From contig CAILDU010000021.1 in NCBI GenBank assembly GCA_903833055.1, positions 1-46,923 on the forward strand: a stretch of DNA of 46,923 nucleotides. Reading direction: 5' to 3'. The position numbers were made by a program, and so were the translations under genes. Positions 16,405-22,660 of this stretch are shown in pieces. Each line of letters opens with the position of its first letter. Position 1 is the first letter of the stretch. Source of the stretch: an uncultured Verrucomicrobia subdivision 3 bacterium (GTDB lineage: Bacteria; Verrucomicrobiota; Verrucomicrobiia; Limisphaerales; UBA11358). Under the pieces are notes generated by a model that made no database searches, was not told the origin of the DNA, and saw nothing but the letters and a program-made list of their open reading frames with translations.

Positions 16405-16865
16405 GCGCGCAGTTTAGCTGCGCCGGAAAGTTGCGCGAGTGAAAATCGTTTTTCCAACAAGCGCACCAGACGGTTCTCCTCGCGCTTCATTTTGCGCCGC
16501 AACGCCGGTTTCAAATCATCGTAGCCGAGTAAATGCAAAACGCCGTGAACGACATAACGAACTAACTCGGATTGCCAGCTCGACTTGAATTCCTTCGCTT
16601 GCGCCATCGCCACGTCCACGCAAATGAACAATTCCCCGTGCAGCTTTGTGCGTGTGCTCTCGTGGTCAAATGTGATGACGTCTGTGGCGCCTTCGTGTTG
16701 GAGAAATTGCCAGTTCACTTGCGCCATTTCTTTGTCACTGACGAGTGCGATACCAAAATCCGCCTCAGCAATTTTTAATTCTGCCAACAACTCACCCGCG
16801 ATTTGCTTGAGCAAGCGTGTGTTAACTTTCTTTGTCCGCTGACGATTGGCAATGGTGATGTTCAT
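16401..16865 (-). CDS. ybeY: Endoribonuclease YbeY
   Basis: A 154-residue YbeY, a metal-dependent endoribonuclease involved in 16S rRNA 3' maturation and ribosome quality control. ATG 16865 gives the usual start MNITIANRQ; an upstream in-frame start at 16913 is less family-like. The metal site is HGVLHLLGYDD at residues 107-117. His107 and His111 are present, but the third ligand, normally His in GYDH, is Asp117 here. The remaining conserved stretch ATDVITFDHE is intact. It lies 78 bp after phoH and overlaps DUF502, the classical phoH-ybeY neighbourhood. Confidence 0.92.
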   Translation of the reverse strand: MNITIANRQRTKKVNTRLLKQIAGELLAELKIAEADFGIALVSDKEMAQVNWQFLQHEGATDVITFDHESTRTKLHGELFICVDVAMAQAKEFKSSWQSELVRYVVHGVLHLLGYDDLKPALRRKMKREENRLVRLLEKRFSLAQLSGAAKLRA

Positions 16866-16943
16866 TTCTCGAAATGGCAGGAAACGATGGGAAGAGGCGC
16901 TAACATTGTTCAAACCTCGTCACCTTGTCGCTGGCAAAACTGT

Positions 16944-17909
16944 TCATTCCGTTTTCGCCTTGCCGCGATGATTTTCGTAGGCCGCGATGATGCGCTGCAC
17001 CAGTGGATGCCGCACCACGTCTCGCTTGGAAAATTCCACAATCGCGATGCCTTCCGTGCCGTTCAGCGCGCGATGCGCTTCCGCCAAGCCGGAGTGTTTA
17101 TGCGACGGCAAATCCACCTGCGATTCGTCGCCCGTGATGACCGCCTTCGAGCCGTGGCCGAGCCGCGTGAGAAACATCAACATCTGTTCCGTCGTGGAAT
17201 TTTGTGCCTCATCCAAAATAATAAACGCGCCGTTCAGCGTGCGTCCGCGCATATACGCCAGCGGCGCGATTTCGATGACGCCGCGCTCGGTCAACTTCAC
17301 GATTTCCTCGGCGGGCATCATGTCTTGCAGCGAATCATGCAGCGGTCGCAGATACGGCGTGATTTTTTCCAGCAAATCACCCGGCAAAAAACCCAGCGCT
17401 TCACCCGCCTCAACCGCTGGCCGCGTCAGAATGATTCGCGACACCGTGCCTTCGCGAAGCGCCGACAACGCCATCGCCACCGCTAGATACGTTTTGCCCG
17501 TGCCCGCCGGTCCGATACCAAACGTGATGTCGTGCTTGCGGATCGCCTCCAGATATTTTTTTTGACCAACCGTCTTCGCCGTCACGCCCGGCTTGCGTTC
17601 ATGCGTCGTTATTCGGTCGCTCACCATATCTTTCAATATCGTTGCGCCTTCATGCTTCACGACTTGCAACGCGTGCGTGAACTCGCGGTTCTTCACCGGC
17701 GAACCAGCTTTCAACAAATTTTCCAGCGACGAAAAAAAGTGTTTCGCGCGCGCAATGTTCTCGGCAGTGCCGTCCAACTTGATCCAACCTTCGCGTGCCG
17801 TCGCTTTGACGCCCAGCTCCGTTTCCAGCAACGTCAAATTGCGCGGCTCGTGGTTGAACAATTGTTGCGCAAACCGCGCGTTCTCGTAATGAAGAGTTTC
17901 GGTGGCCAC
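16944..17909 (-). CDS. phoH: PhoH-like ATPase
   Basis: A PhoH/PhoL-type P-loop ATPase of about 321 residues, linked to RNA metabolism and usually encoded next to ybeY, as here. GTG 17909 gives MATETLHYENARFAQQLF, close to family N-termini. A TTG at 17927 would add six residues and overlap the HIT stop. Walker A is GPAGTGKT at residues 133-140 and Walker B is FIILDEAQN. Other conserved parts are RPAVEAGEALGFLPGD and TGDESQVDLP. The N-terminal ~70 residues form a small RNA-binding-like domain. It directly follows the HIT gene and precedes ybeY by 78 bp. Confidence 0.9.
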   Translation of the reverse strand: MATETLHYENARFAQQLFNHEPRNLTLLETELGVKATAREGWIKLDGTAENIARAKHFFSSLENLLKAGSPVKNREFTHALQVVKHEGATILKDMVSDRITTHERKPGVTAKTVGQKKYLEAIRKHDITFGIGPAGTGKTYLAVAMALSALREGTVSRIILTRPAVEAGEALGFLPGDLLEKITPYLRPLHDSLQDMMPAEEIVKLTERGVIEIAPLAYMRGRTLNGAFIILDEAQNSTTEQMLMFLTRLGHGSKAVITGDESQVDLPSHKHSGLAEAHRALNGTEGIAIVEFSKRDVVRHPLVQRIIAAYENHRGKAKTE

Positions 17910-17916
17910 GGTAAAA

Positions 17917-18402
17917 TTATTTGGCAAGTTCCGCTCGCAATTTGGCAGCGATGGCTAGCAGCGCATCGGGCACGACGCTGGTGTTGGCGAGGACGGGCAT
18001 GAAATTCGTGTCGCCATTCCAGCGCGGGACGATGTGGATATGCAGATGCTCGGCGATGCCCGCGCCGGCGACCTTGCCGATATTGATGCCCACGTTGAAG
18101 CCATTTGGTTTCATCACTTCCGTCAGCGCATTGCTGCAACGCCGAACGAGCTTCCACAGGTCAGTAATCTCCTCATCCGTCAGCCCGTTCAAATCAGGAA
18201 CTTCTTTGTAAGGCACGACCATCAAGTGACCGCCGTTGTAGGGATAACGGTTTAGCAAAGCGAAACACGTCCGCTCGCGCACCACGACGAGATTGTCCAC
18301 GTCGTCCGACGATTGCGCGATGCGGGCGAACAGACCTTCCTTGAGTTCCGGCTTTGGCGACAAAATATATTCAATGCGCCACGGCGCGTGGAGTGAGTCC
18401 AT
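17917..18402 (-). CDS. HIT domain protein (Ap4A hydrolase/phosphorylase-like)
   Basis: A 161-residue histidine-triad protein. The signature HLHIHIVPRW lies at residues 119-128 and contains the catalytic His triad that acts on nucleoside phosphates. The start MDSLHAPWRIEYI and the stretch NRYPYNGGHLMVVPY match the bacterial group often annotated as Ap4A phosphorylase-like HIT proteins, which probably cleave dinucleoside polyphosphates. It is the first gene of the minus-strand operon and ends just before phoH. Exact substrate cannot be read from sequence. Confidence 0.88.
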   Translation of the reverse strand: MDSLHAPWRIEYILSPKPELKEGLFARIAQSSDDVDNLVVVRERTCFALLNRYPYNGGHLMVVPYKEVPDLNGLTDEEITDLWKLVRRCSNALTEVMKPNGFNVGINIGKVAGAGIAEHLHIHIVPRWNGDTNFMPVLANTSVVPDALLAIAAKLRAELAK

Positions 18403-18479
18403 GCGTGGAGGTTAAACAGCGTGTGGCTGAAAGTCAAAACCGGTGGGGCGAGCGTCCTCGCGAGCCGCGAGAAATTGTT

Positions 18480-18537
18480 GGTAGGGCAAAGCTGCTGCTT
18501 TGCCTGATTGCGGCGGCACGGCAGCGCCCGCCCTACC
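18480..18537. repeat. REP-like nested palindrome
   Basis: A 58-bp imperfect palindrome with outer arms GGTAGGGC (18480-18487) and GCCCTACC (18530-18537) and an inner perfect hairpin GCAAAGC-TGCT-GCTTTGC (18486-18503). It sits between the convergent-side end of lpxB and the HIT gene. Its right arm supplies the TAG stop codon of lpxB. It could act as a transcription terminator or mRNA-stabilising hairpin, and its form suggests a dispersed REP-type element. Confidence 0.7.
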
Positions 18538-19696
18538 TGAACAAACTTAAAATCGCCTCCGCCGCACGGCTCGCCGCGCCGGGTTCACCAAGCGAAGAAA
18601 TGATTTTGGCGAGCTGCGCTTTGATTTGCGCGCGGTGCGTGGCGTTCTCCAACAACTCCAGCGCCGCGCGCGAAAGATTTTCCGGCGTCGCCTCGTTCTG
18701 GATGAACTCCGGATACACCGGCTCACCCGCGAGCAGGTTTGGCATCGTCAACGACTTCACCGTCACGATGCGTTTGGCGATTTGATACGTCAGCCACGAC
18801 GTTTTGTAGAGCGTCACCGTCGGCACGCCGAAGAACGCGCATTCCATCGTCACCGTGCCCGTCGAGGCCAGCGCGACGTCGCTTTCCGCCAGCGCCCACG
18901 GCAGTTCGCCGATTTGAATTTCTAGATTCGCGCCTAACGCTTTTGCGAGCGACACCAGCGCCGGATTCGGCAAAACCATTTTCGTTTTCGCCGTCGGCAA
19001 TTTTTCCTGAATTGTTTTCAGTGCCGCGAGCATGGTTGGCAGATGCCGTTGCAATTCACTCTTCCGACTGCCGGGCAGCAGAAGGATTTGCGATTTGCGA
19101 TTTACGATTGACGCGCCTGCTGCCAATCCGCTCGTAAATCGTAAATCGTCATTCGTAAATCTCCCAATCATCGGGTGGCCGACAAATTCCACGCGGAATT
19201 GCGGCACACGTTTGGCATACCAAGCCTTCTCAAACGGAAAGATGCTCAGCAGCAGATCATAATCGCGCGCGAGCTTGTCTGCGCGGCCCGGACGCGACGC
19301 CCAGACCTGCGGCGAGACGAACTGGACGATTTTCGGATCCCACTTGGAAAACGGATTTTCGCGGACGTATTTCTTGATGGCCGCGCCGAGGCGCAAATTG
19401 AACCCGCCAAAATCAATGCCGATGACCACGTCCGGTTTGCGCTCGATGGCGAGCGCGAGCAACTGGTTGAACAGCCGCCGGAATTTTAAAATATTTTTCA
19501 GCACGTCCGAGATGCCGATGACCGAATGTTGCGTCAGGTCGAAGGCCAGCTCCACGCCGGCGGCGGACATCTTCGCGCCGCCCGCGCCGAAGAATTGCGC
19601 GTCCGGCAACTGACCGCGCAAGGCGGACACCAATTCCGCCGCGAGCAGATCACCACTCGCCTCACCGGCGATGAGCATGAAGGTTTTCGGCTTCAC
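18533..19696 (-). CDS. lpxB: Lipid-A-disaccharide synthase
   Basis: A 387-residue GT19 glycosyltransferase that joins UDP-diacylglucosamine and lipid X to form the lipid A disaccharide at the inner membrane. The start is GTG 19696 (MKPKTFMLIAGEASGDLL). Conserved segments include GIDFGGFNLRLG, FVSPQVWASRPGR, FVGHPMIGRF, LLPGSRKSEL and the donor-site stretch ASTGTVTMECAFFGVPTV. Between FVGHP and LLPGSR, residues ~179-203 are encoded by a palindromic repeat (19088-19162) and look unlike other LpxB linkers. The stop is provided by the adjoining repeat at 18533. The natural upstream neighbour is probably the oxidoreductase at 21449-22483. The space between holds insertions and a second copy of this gene's first codons. 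Confidence 0.95.
   Translation of the reverse strand: MKPKTFMLIAGEASGDLLAAELVSALRGQLPDAQFFGAGGAKMSAAGVELAFDLTQHSVIGISDVLKNILKFRRLFNQLLALAIERKPDVVIGIDFGGFNLRLGAAIKKYVRENPFSKWDPKIVQFVSPQVWASRPGRADKLARDYDLLLSIFPFEKAWYAKRVPQFRVEFVGHPMIGRFTNDDLRFTSGLAAGASIVNRKSQILLLPGSRKSELQRHLPTMLAALKTIQEKLPTAKTKMVLPNPALVSLAKALGANLEIQIGELPWALAESDVALASTGTVTMECAFFGVPTVTLYKTSWLTYQIAKRIVTVKSLTMPNLLAGEPVYPEFIQNEATPENLSRAALELLENATHRAQIKAQLAKIISSLGEPGAASRAAEAILSLFR
19088..19162. repeat. Iterated GATTTACGA-type hairpin repeat inside lpxB, in frame
   Basis: The left part is built from GATTTGCGATTTGCGATTTA and the right part from CGTAAATCGTAAATCG. Their reverse complements match closely, so the region folds into a long imperfect hairpin. 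It encodes about 25 residues of LpxB (FTNDDLRFTS...IVNRKSQI) without breaking the frame. This iterated TTTACGAT pattern looks like an intergenic dispersed repeat that has landed in a permissive loop. Confidence 0.75.
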
Positions 19697-19706
19697 GGGT
19701 TTATTT

Positions 19707-19738
19707 TAACGCAGAGACGCGAAGACGCGGAGAAATTT
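19707..19738. repeat. Dispersed CAGAGACGC-type repeat upstream of lpxB
   Basis: A run of short units of the type GCAGAGACGCGAAGACGCGGAGA. It belongs to the same family as the pair at 20589-20614 and 21424-21449, though more diverged. It lies in the corresponding position relative to lpxB codon 1 as the 20589 copy does relative to the duplicated lpxB start. Confidence 0.65.
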
Positions 19739-19756
19739 ACGAAATGCTTTGCCTTC

Positions 19757-19852
19757 GTTTCAGCCACGGAGTGGCATGCGATAGTAGCCCACAGCGATAG
19801 CTGTGGGAAAGCGTCCAACAAAAATCCAAGCCCCGGCAGGGGCGAAAGAAAT
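19757..19852 (+). repeat. REP-like unit, 3' side of the RAYT transposase
   Basis: A 96-bp unit starting GTTTCAGCCACGGAGTGGC with three successive hairpins (GCCAC/GTGGC; CCCACAGC/GCTGTGGG; GCCCCG/CGGGGC-type). The same unit, also 96 bp and in the same orientation, lies at 20333-20428 on the other side of the transposase. The transposase stop codon follows immediately at 19854-19856. Confidence 0.8.
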
Positions 19853-19853
19853 T

Positions 19854-20306
19854 TCATTCCCACAAAAACCTTTCGTCGTATTCAATTTCATGCCGTTTGA
19901 GGAACGTTACAAATTCCTCTCGAAACGAAATCTTGCGATGATGTTCTTCCTGATTGGCGATATATTTTTCAACTTCAACTAAACTTGAATGGCTCACGCT
20001 GAATGCTCCGTAGCCAATTTGCCAGGCGAACATTTGCTGGTTTGGAAAATTCTTATGAATCCAACCCGACGAATCCGCCTTCAACTCGCGCATCAAATTG
20101 GACAGCGAATGTTTGGCCGCGAGCGATGCGAGAATGTGGACGTGATCCGTCGGGCCGTTGATGATAAGTGCCTTGCCGTCGTGTGTGCGAATGATGCTGC
20201 CAAGATATGGAAACAAACGCGATTTCAAATCCGCGTCGAGCAATGGTCGCCGGTTTTTGGTGCTGAAAATAATGTGCGTCAGCAGGTGCGTGAAAGTATG
20301 CGCCAT
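19854..20306 (-). CDS. REP-associated tyrosine (Y1, IS200/IS605-type) transposase
   Basis: A 150-residue Y1 HUH transposase. It begins MAHTFTHLLTHIIFSTKNRRP, the conserved core strand of this family. The metal-binding HUH motif is HVH at residues 55-57 (PTDHVHILA) and the catalytic tyrosine is Tyr115 in VEKYIANQEEHH. There is no accessory tnpB gene. It is flanked by direct copies of a 96-bp hairpin-rich unit plus one inverted derivative, the layout of RAYT proteins that mobilise REP-like sequences by cutting single-stranded hairpins. It sits between lpxB and a duplicated lpxB start. The frame and key residues are intact, so it may be active. Confidence 0.9.
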   Translation of the reverse strand: MAHTFTHLLTHIIFSTKNRRPLLDADLKSRLFPYLGSIIRTHDGKALIINGPTDHVHILASLAAKHSLSNLMRELKADSSGWIHKNFPNQQMFAWQIGYGAFSVSHSSLVEVEKYIANQEEHHRKISFREEFVTFLKRHEIEYDERFLWE

Positions 20307-20332
20307 AAATTAAAAGCTGCGGAGCAGGTTTT

Positions 20333-20428
20333 GTTTCAGCCACGGAGTGGCGCGAGATAGTAGCCCACGGTGACAACCGTGGGAACGAGTTGTAAAACGG
20401 TTTAAGCCCCGGATGGGGCGAAAGAAAC
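20333..20428 (+). repeat. REP-like unit, 5' side of the RAYT transposase
   Basis: A 96-bp partner of the unit at 19757-19852. It starts GTTTCAGCCACGGAGTGGC, then CCCACGG/CCGTGGG and GCCCCGGATGGGGC hairpins. The first part of the gap to the transposase start (20307-20332) contains GCTGCGGAGCAG, a remnant of the inverted derivative's terminal hairpin. Confidence 0.8.
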
Positions 20429-20433
20429 GGGTT

Positions 20434-20542
20434 GTCGAACGGTGGTTTTCGGTCGCCCCCGCCGGGGCTTTGGAGATTTGTGGGTGATTAAACCCATAGC
20501 TGGCGCTATGGGCTACTATCGTGCGCTGCTCCGCAGCTAAAG
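20434..20542 (-). repeat. Inverted REP-like derivative next to the duplicated lpxB start
   Basis: Read on the minus strand this begins with GCTGCGGAGCAGC, then a CCCATAGC/GCTATGGG hairpin and AAAGCCCCGGCGGGGGCGAC. It is the same class of element as the 96-bp units but inverted and diverged, so the pair 20333-20428 / 20434-20542 forms a REP doublet. It directly abuts the lpxB-derived duplication at 20543. Confidence 0.7.
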
Positions 20543-20580
20543 CACCGGCGATGAGCATGAAGGTTTTTGGTTTCACGGTT
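20543..20580 (-). pseudogene. Duplicated 5' end of lpxB (about 11 codons plus leader)
   Basis: Bases 20543-20580 match 19663-19700 with only three mismatches. They encode GTG AAA CCA AAA ACC..., that is MKPKTFMLIAG, the exact start of LpxB. The two mismatches inside the coding part are synonymous (AAA/AAG and CCA/CCG). After residue 11 the frame continues into the REP-like sequence and is meaningless. This looks like a displaced original start of lpxB left behind when the transposase/REP module was inserted with a small duplication. Confidence 0.8.
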
Positions 20581-20588
20581 TAAGTTTT

Positions 20589-20614
20589 GCCACAGAGGCA
20601 CAGAGACACAGAGA
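20589..20614 (+). repeat. 26-bp inverted repeat, 3' boundary of the HNH gene cassette
   Basis: This reads GCCACAGAGGCACAGAGACA and six more bases. Its reverse complement matches 21424-21449 with one mismatch in 26. It ends four bases beyond the HNH stop codon (20618-20620). It is a member of the CAGAGACRC repeat family. Confidence 0.85.
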
Positions 20615-20617
20615 AAT

Positions 20618-21424
20618 TCATGGAATCAATTTATCAAGTGGATGACATTTGCCGCCACGATGAATCATGGCGTGGCAATTTGCACAAACGACAGCCAAAT
20701 CATCAAGTTTTGTCTCGCTGGGTTTTGTTCGGTCGGCGAGCGGTTTGAGGTGATGAACTTGGGCGTAATCCCGGCCAAGCTCGCCATAAACAGTTTCAAA
20801 ATCAAAACTGCATTTGGGCACTTCACATTTCAATTTACCGTTTCCAATCTTTCTAGCTTCGGCAACTTTGGCATCTCGAAGTGACTGCTCACGTTTGCGG
20901 TGTCTGACGAGCGTCAATTTTTCTGCACCTTCCATCGCCGACAATTCCGCGTCGGTTGTTACAACGGCTAACGAAGTTTTGCCAACGTGCGCTGCCCATT
21001 TCTCTTCCAGTTCAGTCGCAACTTCATCAGGAATTTGAATGCCCGATGATTGTGGTGTCCAATTGAAATCGGCCAATCTTCCTTTTATGAGTTCCTCCAT
21101 TCCAAGCGGAGCATCAACTGGCGGGTTGAGCAATCGTTCCCATTCTCCATCCACGCCAAGACATTTTTCACCAGCCGCAGCTTTGTCGGCGTCCCAATGT
21201 AATCGTAAATGCGGAGCAGTTGTTACCCAGCCAGAACCAATAATTCCTTTTGGCTCTTCCGAAACTCGCATCAAAAAAATCCTGTCTCCGGGCTGGATTT
21301 TTTTCGTGTTGCCGCAACTCCAACTTGCAATAACTCCTTTGCCCGCCAATGTCTCGGCGCTCGTTTCAGCAAGATTATCCCAATGCCATCTTTTCGGATT
21401 CCATGTCAGCAAATAGGTTTTCAT
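20618..21424 (-). CDS. HNH endonuclease with N-terminal EVE/PUA-like domain (type IV restriction candidate)
   Basis: A 268-residue protein. The N-terminal ~140 residues (MKTYLLTWNPKRWHW; CGNTKKIQPGDRIFLMRV; GIIGSGWV) resemble EVE/PUA-like modified-base readers. The C-terminus is an HNH nuclease with Cys200/Cys205, HH at 224-225 and CANCHAMIH at 247-255. Reader-HNH fusions of this kind are known or predicted to cut DNA carrying modified cytosines, a type IV restriction role, which I infer here. The gene is bracketed by a 26-bp inverted repeat: one copy fills the gap from the gfo stop to this ATG, the other lies just past its stop. It splits gfo from lpxB and looks acquired. Confidence 0.78.
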   Translation of the reverse strand: MKTYLLTWNPKRWHWDNLAETSAETLAGKGVIASWSCGNTKKIQPGDRIFLMRVSEEPKGIIGSGWVTTAPHLRLHWDADKAAAGEKCLGVDGEWERLLNPPVDAPLGMEELIKGRLADFNWTPQSSGIQIPDEVATELEEKWAAHVGKTSLAVVTTDAELSAMEGAEKLTLVRHRKREQSLRDAKVAEARKIGNGKLKCEVPKCSFDFETVYGELGRDYAQVHHLKPLADRTKPSETKLDDLAVVCANCHAMIHRGGKCHPLDKLIP

Positions 21425-21449
21425 CTCTGCGTCTCTGTGCCTCTGTGGC
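21424..21449 (-). repeat. 26-bp inverted repeat, 5' boundary of the HNH gene cassette
   Basis: This is the partner of 20589-20614 with one mismatch. On the minus strand it runs from the stop codon of the oxidoreductase gene (TAG 21451-21449) to the A of the HNH start codon at 21424. It therefore forms the entire 24-bp intergenic space and the leader of the HNH gene. Confidence 0.85.
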
Positions 21450-22483
21450 TAACTTTTTTGATTCTGAATCTGCCGCGTGATTTCAAAGGCCAAGTCCAGC
21501 GCGCGTTTACCGGCTTCGCCGCTGACCATCGGGGTTTGCTGCGCGCGGACGCATTCGACGAAATGTTGCAGCTCCAACTTGAGAGGCTCGTCTTTGTTGA
21601 TGGGCACCGGCTCGCGCACGATTTTCCGCCCGGCAAATTCGCTGACGATGGCGGAGTCTTTGCCGATGCCGAGCTTGGCGGCGAGAATCTTTTTGATGAA
21701 CGGCGTTTCTTCCTCGCCATCGCGCGCGACGCGATAGAGAAATCCTTCCTGCACGCGGTAATCGAGCGAGATGTAGCAGGGATTCGTCGGGCCGCTGAAC
21801 ACGCGGATTTTTCTCATGCGCTCGGGGCTGATGCGGCTGGCGGTGAGATTCGCCACGCAGCCATTGGCGAAACGCAGGCGCGCGTTGGCGATGTCCTCGC
21901 TCTTGCTCAACACGGGAATGCCCACGCCTTCGACGCTGACGACGGGCGACTTCACAAAGGCGAGCACGATGTCGAGATCGTGAATCATCAAATCGAGCAC
22001 GACGCCGATGTCCATCGAGCGGGCAGGGTAGGGCGAGAGGCGGTGGCATTCGATGAACTTGGGTTCAGTCGCCGCGCTCTGGAGAAATTTGAAAACGGGA
22101 TTGAACCGCTCGACGTGGCCGACTTGCAGGACGAGATTTTTTTTCTGCGCGAGTTCGCAAAGTTCGGCGGCCTGCGCGGATTCGCTGGTCATCGGTTTCT
22201 CGACGAGAACGTGTTTGCCCAATTCCAACAATTGTTTGGCGATATCAAAATGCGTCGTGGTGGGCGTGGCGATGTTCAGCGCATCGCTCGCGGCGGCAGC
22301 TTCGGCGACGGAATTGAAAACGTGCAGCTTATGTTTCTCCGCGATTTTGCGGGCGGTTTCCGCGTGCGCGTCGTAAATGCCGGTGAGTTCGACCTCGCCA
22401 GCGGCGTGGAGTTCGGAGTAGATGCGGGCGTGATGTTGACCGAGCGAGCCGGTGCCGAGAACGGCGACTTTGACTTTTGCCAT
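21449..22483 (-). CDS. Gfo/Idh/MocA-family NAD(P)-dependent oxidoreductase (lipid A sugar pathway candidate)
   Basis: A 344-residue oxidoreductase. ATG 22483 gives MAKVKVAVLGTGSLGQHHARI with the Rossmann GxGxxG motif; the frame is open to 22537 but less family-like. The conserved EKPMT (cofactor/catalytic lysine) and a YPARSMDIGVVLDLMIHDLD segment with the active-site HD are present. Genes of this family often sit beside lpxA/lpxB, and some (GnnA) oxidise UDP-GlcNAc for amide-linked lipid A. Since lpxB lies downstream on the same strand, a lipid A role is plausible but inferred; no gnnB aminotransferase gene is in the window. Its stop abuts the HNH cassette repeat. Confidence 0.85.
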   Translation of the reverse strand: MAKVKVAVLGTGSLGQHHARIYSELHAAGEVELTGIYDAHAETARKIAEKHKLHVFNSVAEAAAASDALNIATPTTTHFDIAKQLLELGKHVLVEKPMTSESAQAAELCELAQKKNLVLQVGHVERFNPVFKFLQSAATEPKFIECHRLSPYPARSMDIGVVLDLMIHDLDIVLAFVKSPVVSVEGVGIPVLSKSEDIANARLRFANGCVANLTASRISPERMRKIRVFSGPTNPCYISLDYRVQEGFLYRVARDGEEETPFIKKILAAKLGIGKDSAIVSEFAGRKIVREPVPINKDEPLKLELQHFVECVRAQQTPMVSGEAGKRALDLAFEITRQIQNQKS

Positions 22484-22528
22484 GCGCGGAGTTTGCCAGT
22501 GAAATGGGAAAACGGAAAATGAAAATTC

Positions 22529-22617
22529 CTCACGCAAAGACGCGAAGGCGCAAAGTTAAAACCAGAAAACCGCTTTCGTTTCAAAAATTTCTTCACGGCT
22601 TGGCGCCTTTGCGTGAG
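22529..22617. repeat. Inverted CTCACGCAAAG repeat between gfo and plsY
   Basis: The left arm is CTCACGCAAAGACGCGAAGG and continues GCGCAAAG (22529-22555). The right arm is CTTGGCGCCTTTGCGTGAG (22599-22617). Together they can fold with a 43-base loop. The 177-bp region separates divergent genes and so should also hold both promoters, which I could not identify with confidence. The repeat is related to the one at 39721-39783. Confidence 0.7.
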
Positions 22618-22660
22618 ATTTCGTTTTGAACTTTGGGTGTTTGACTCATAAACTTTGCGC

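Noticed and set aside
20310-20576. Independent 88-codon gene starting MKPKTFMLIAG
   Set aside because: Only the first 11 codons are meaningful, as a copy of the lpxB start; the rest is translated REP-like hairpins.
21209-22522. Long plus-strand open frame (437 codons) opposite gfo and HNH
   Set aside because: Antisense shadow spanning two real genes and a repeat; no family features.
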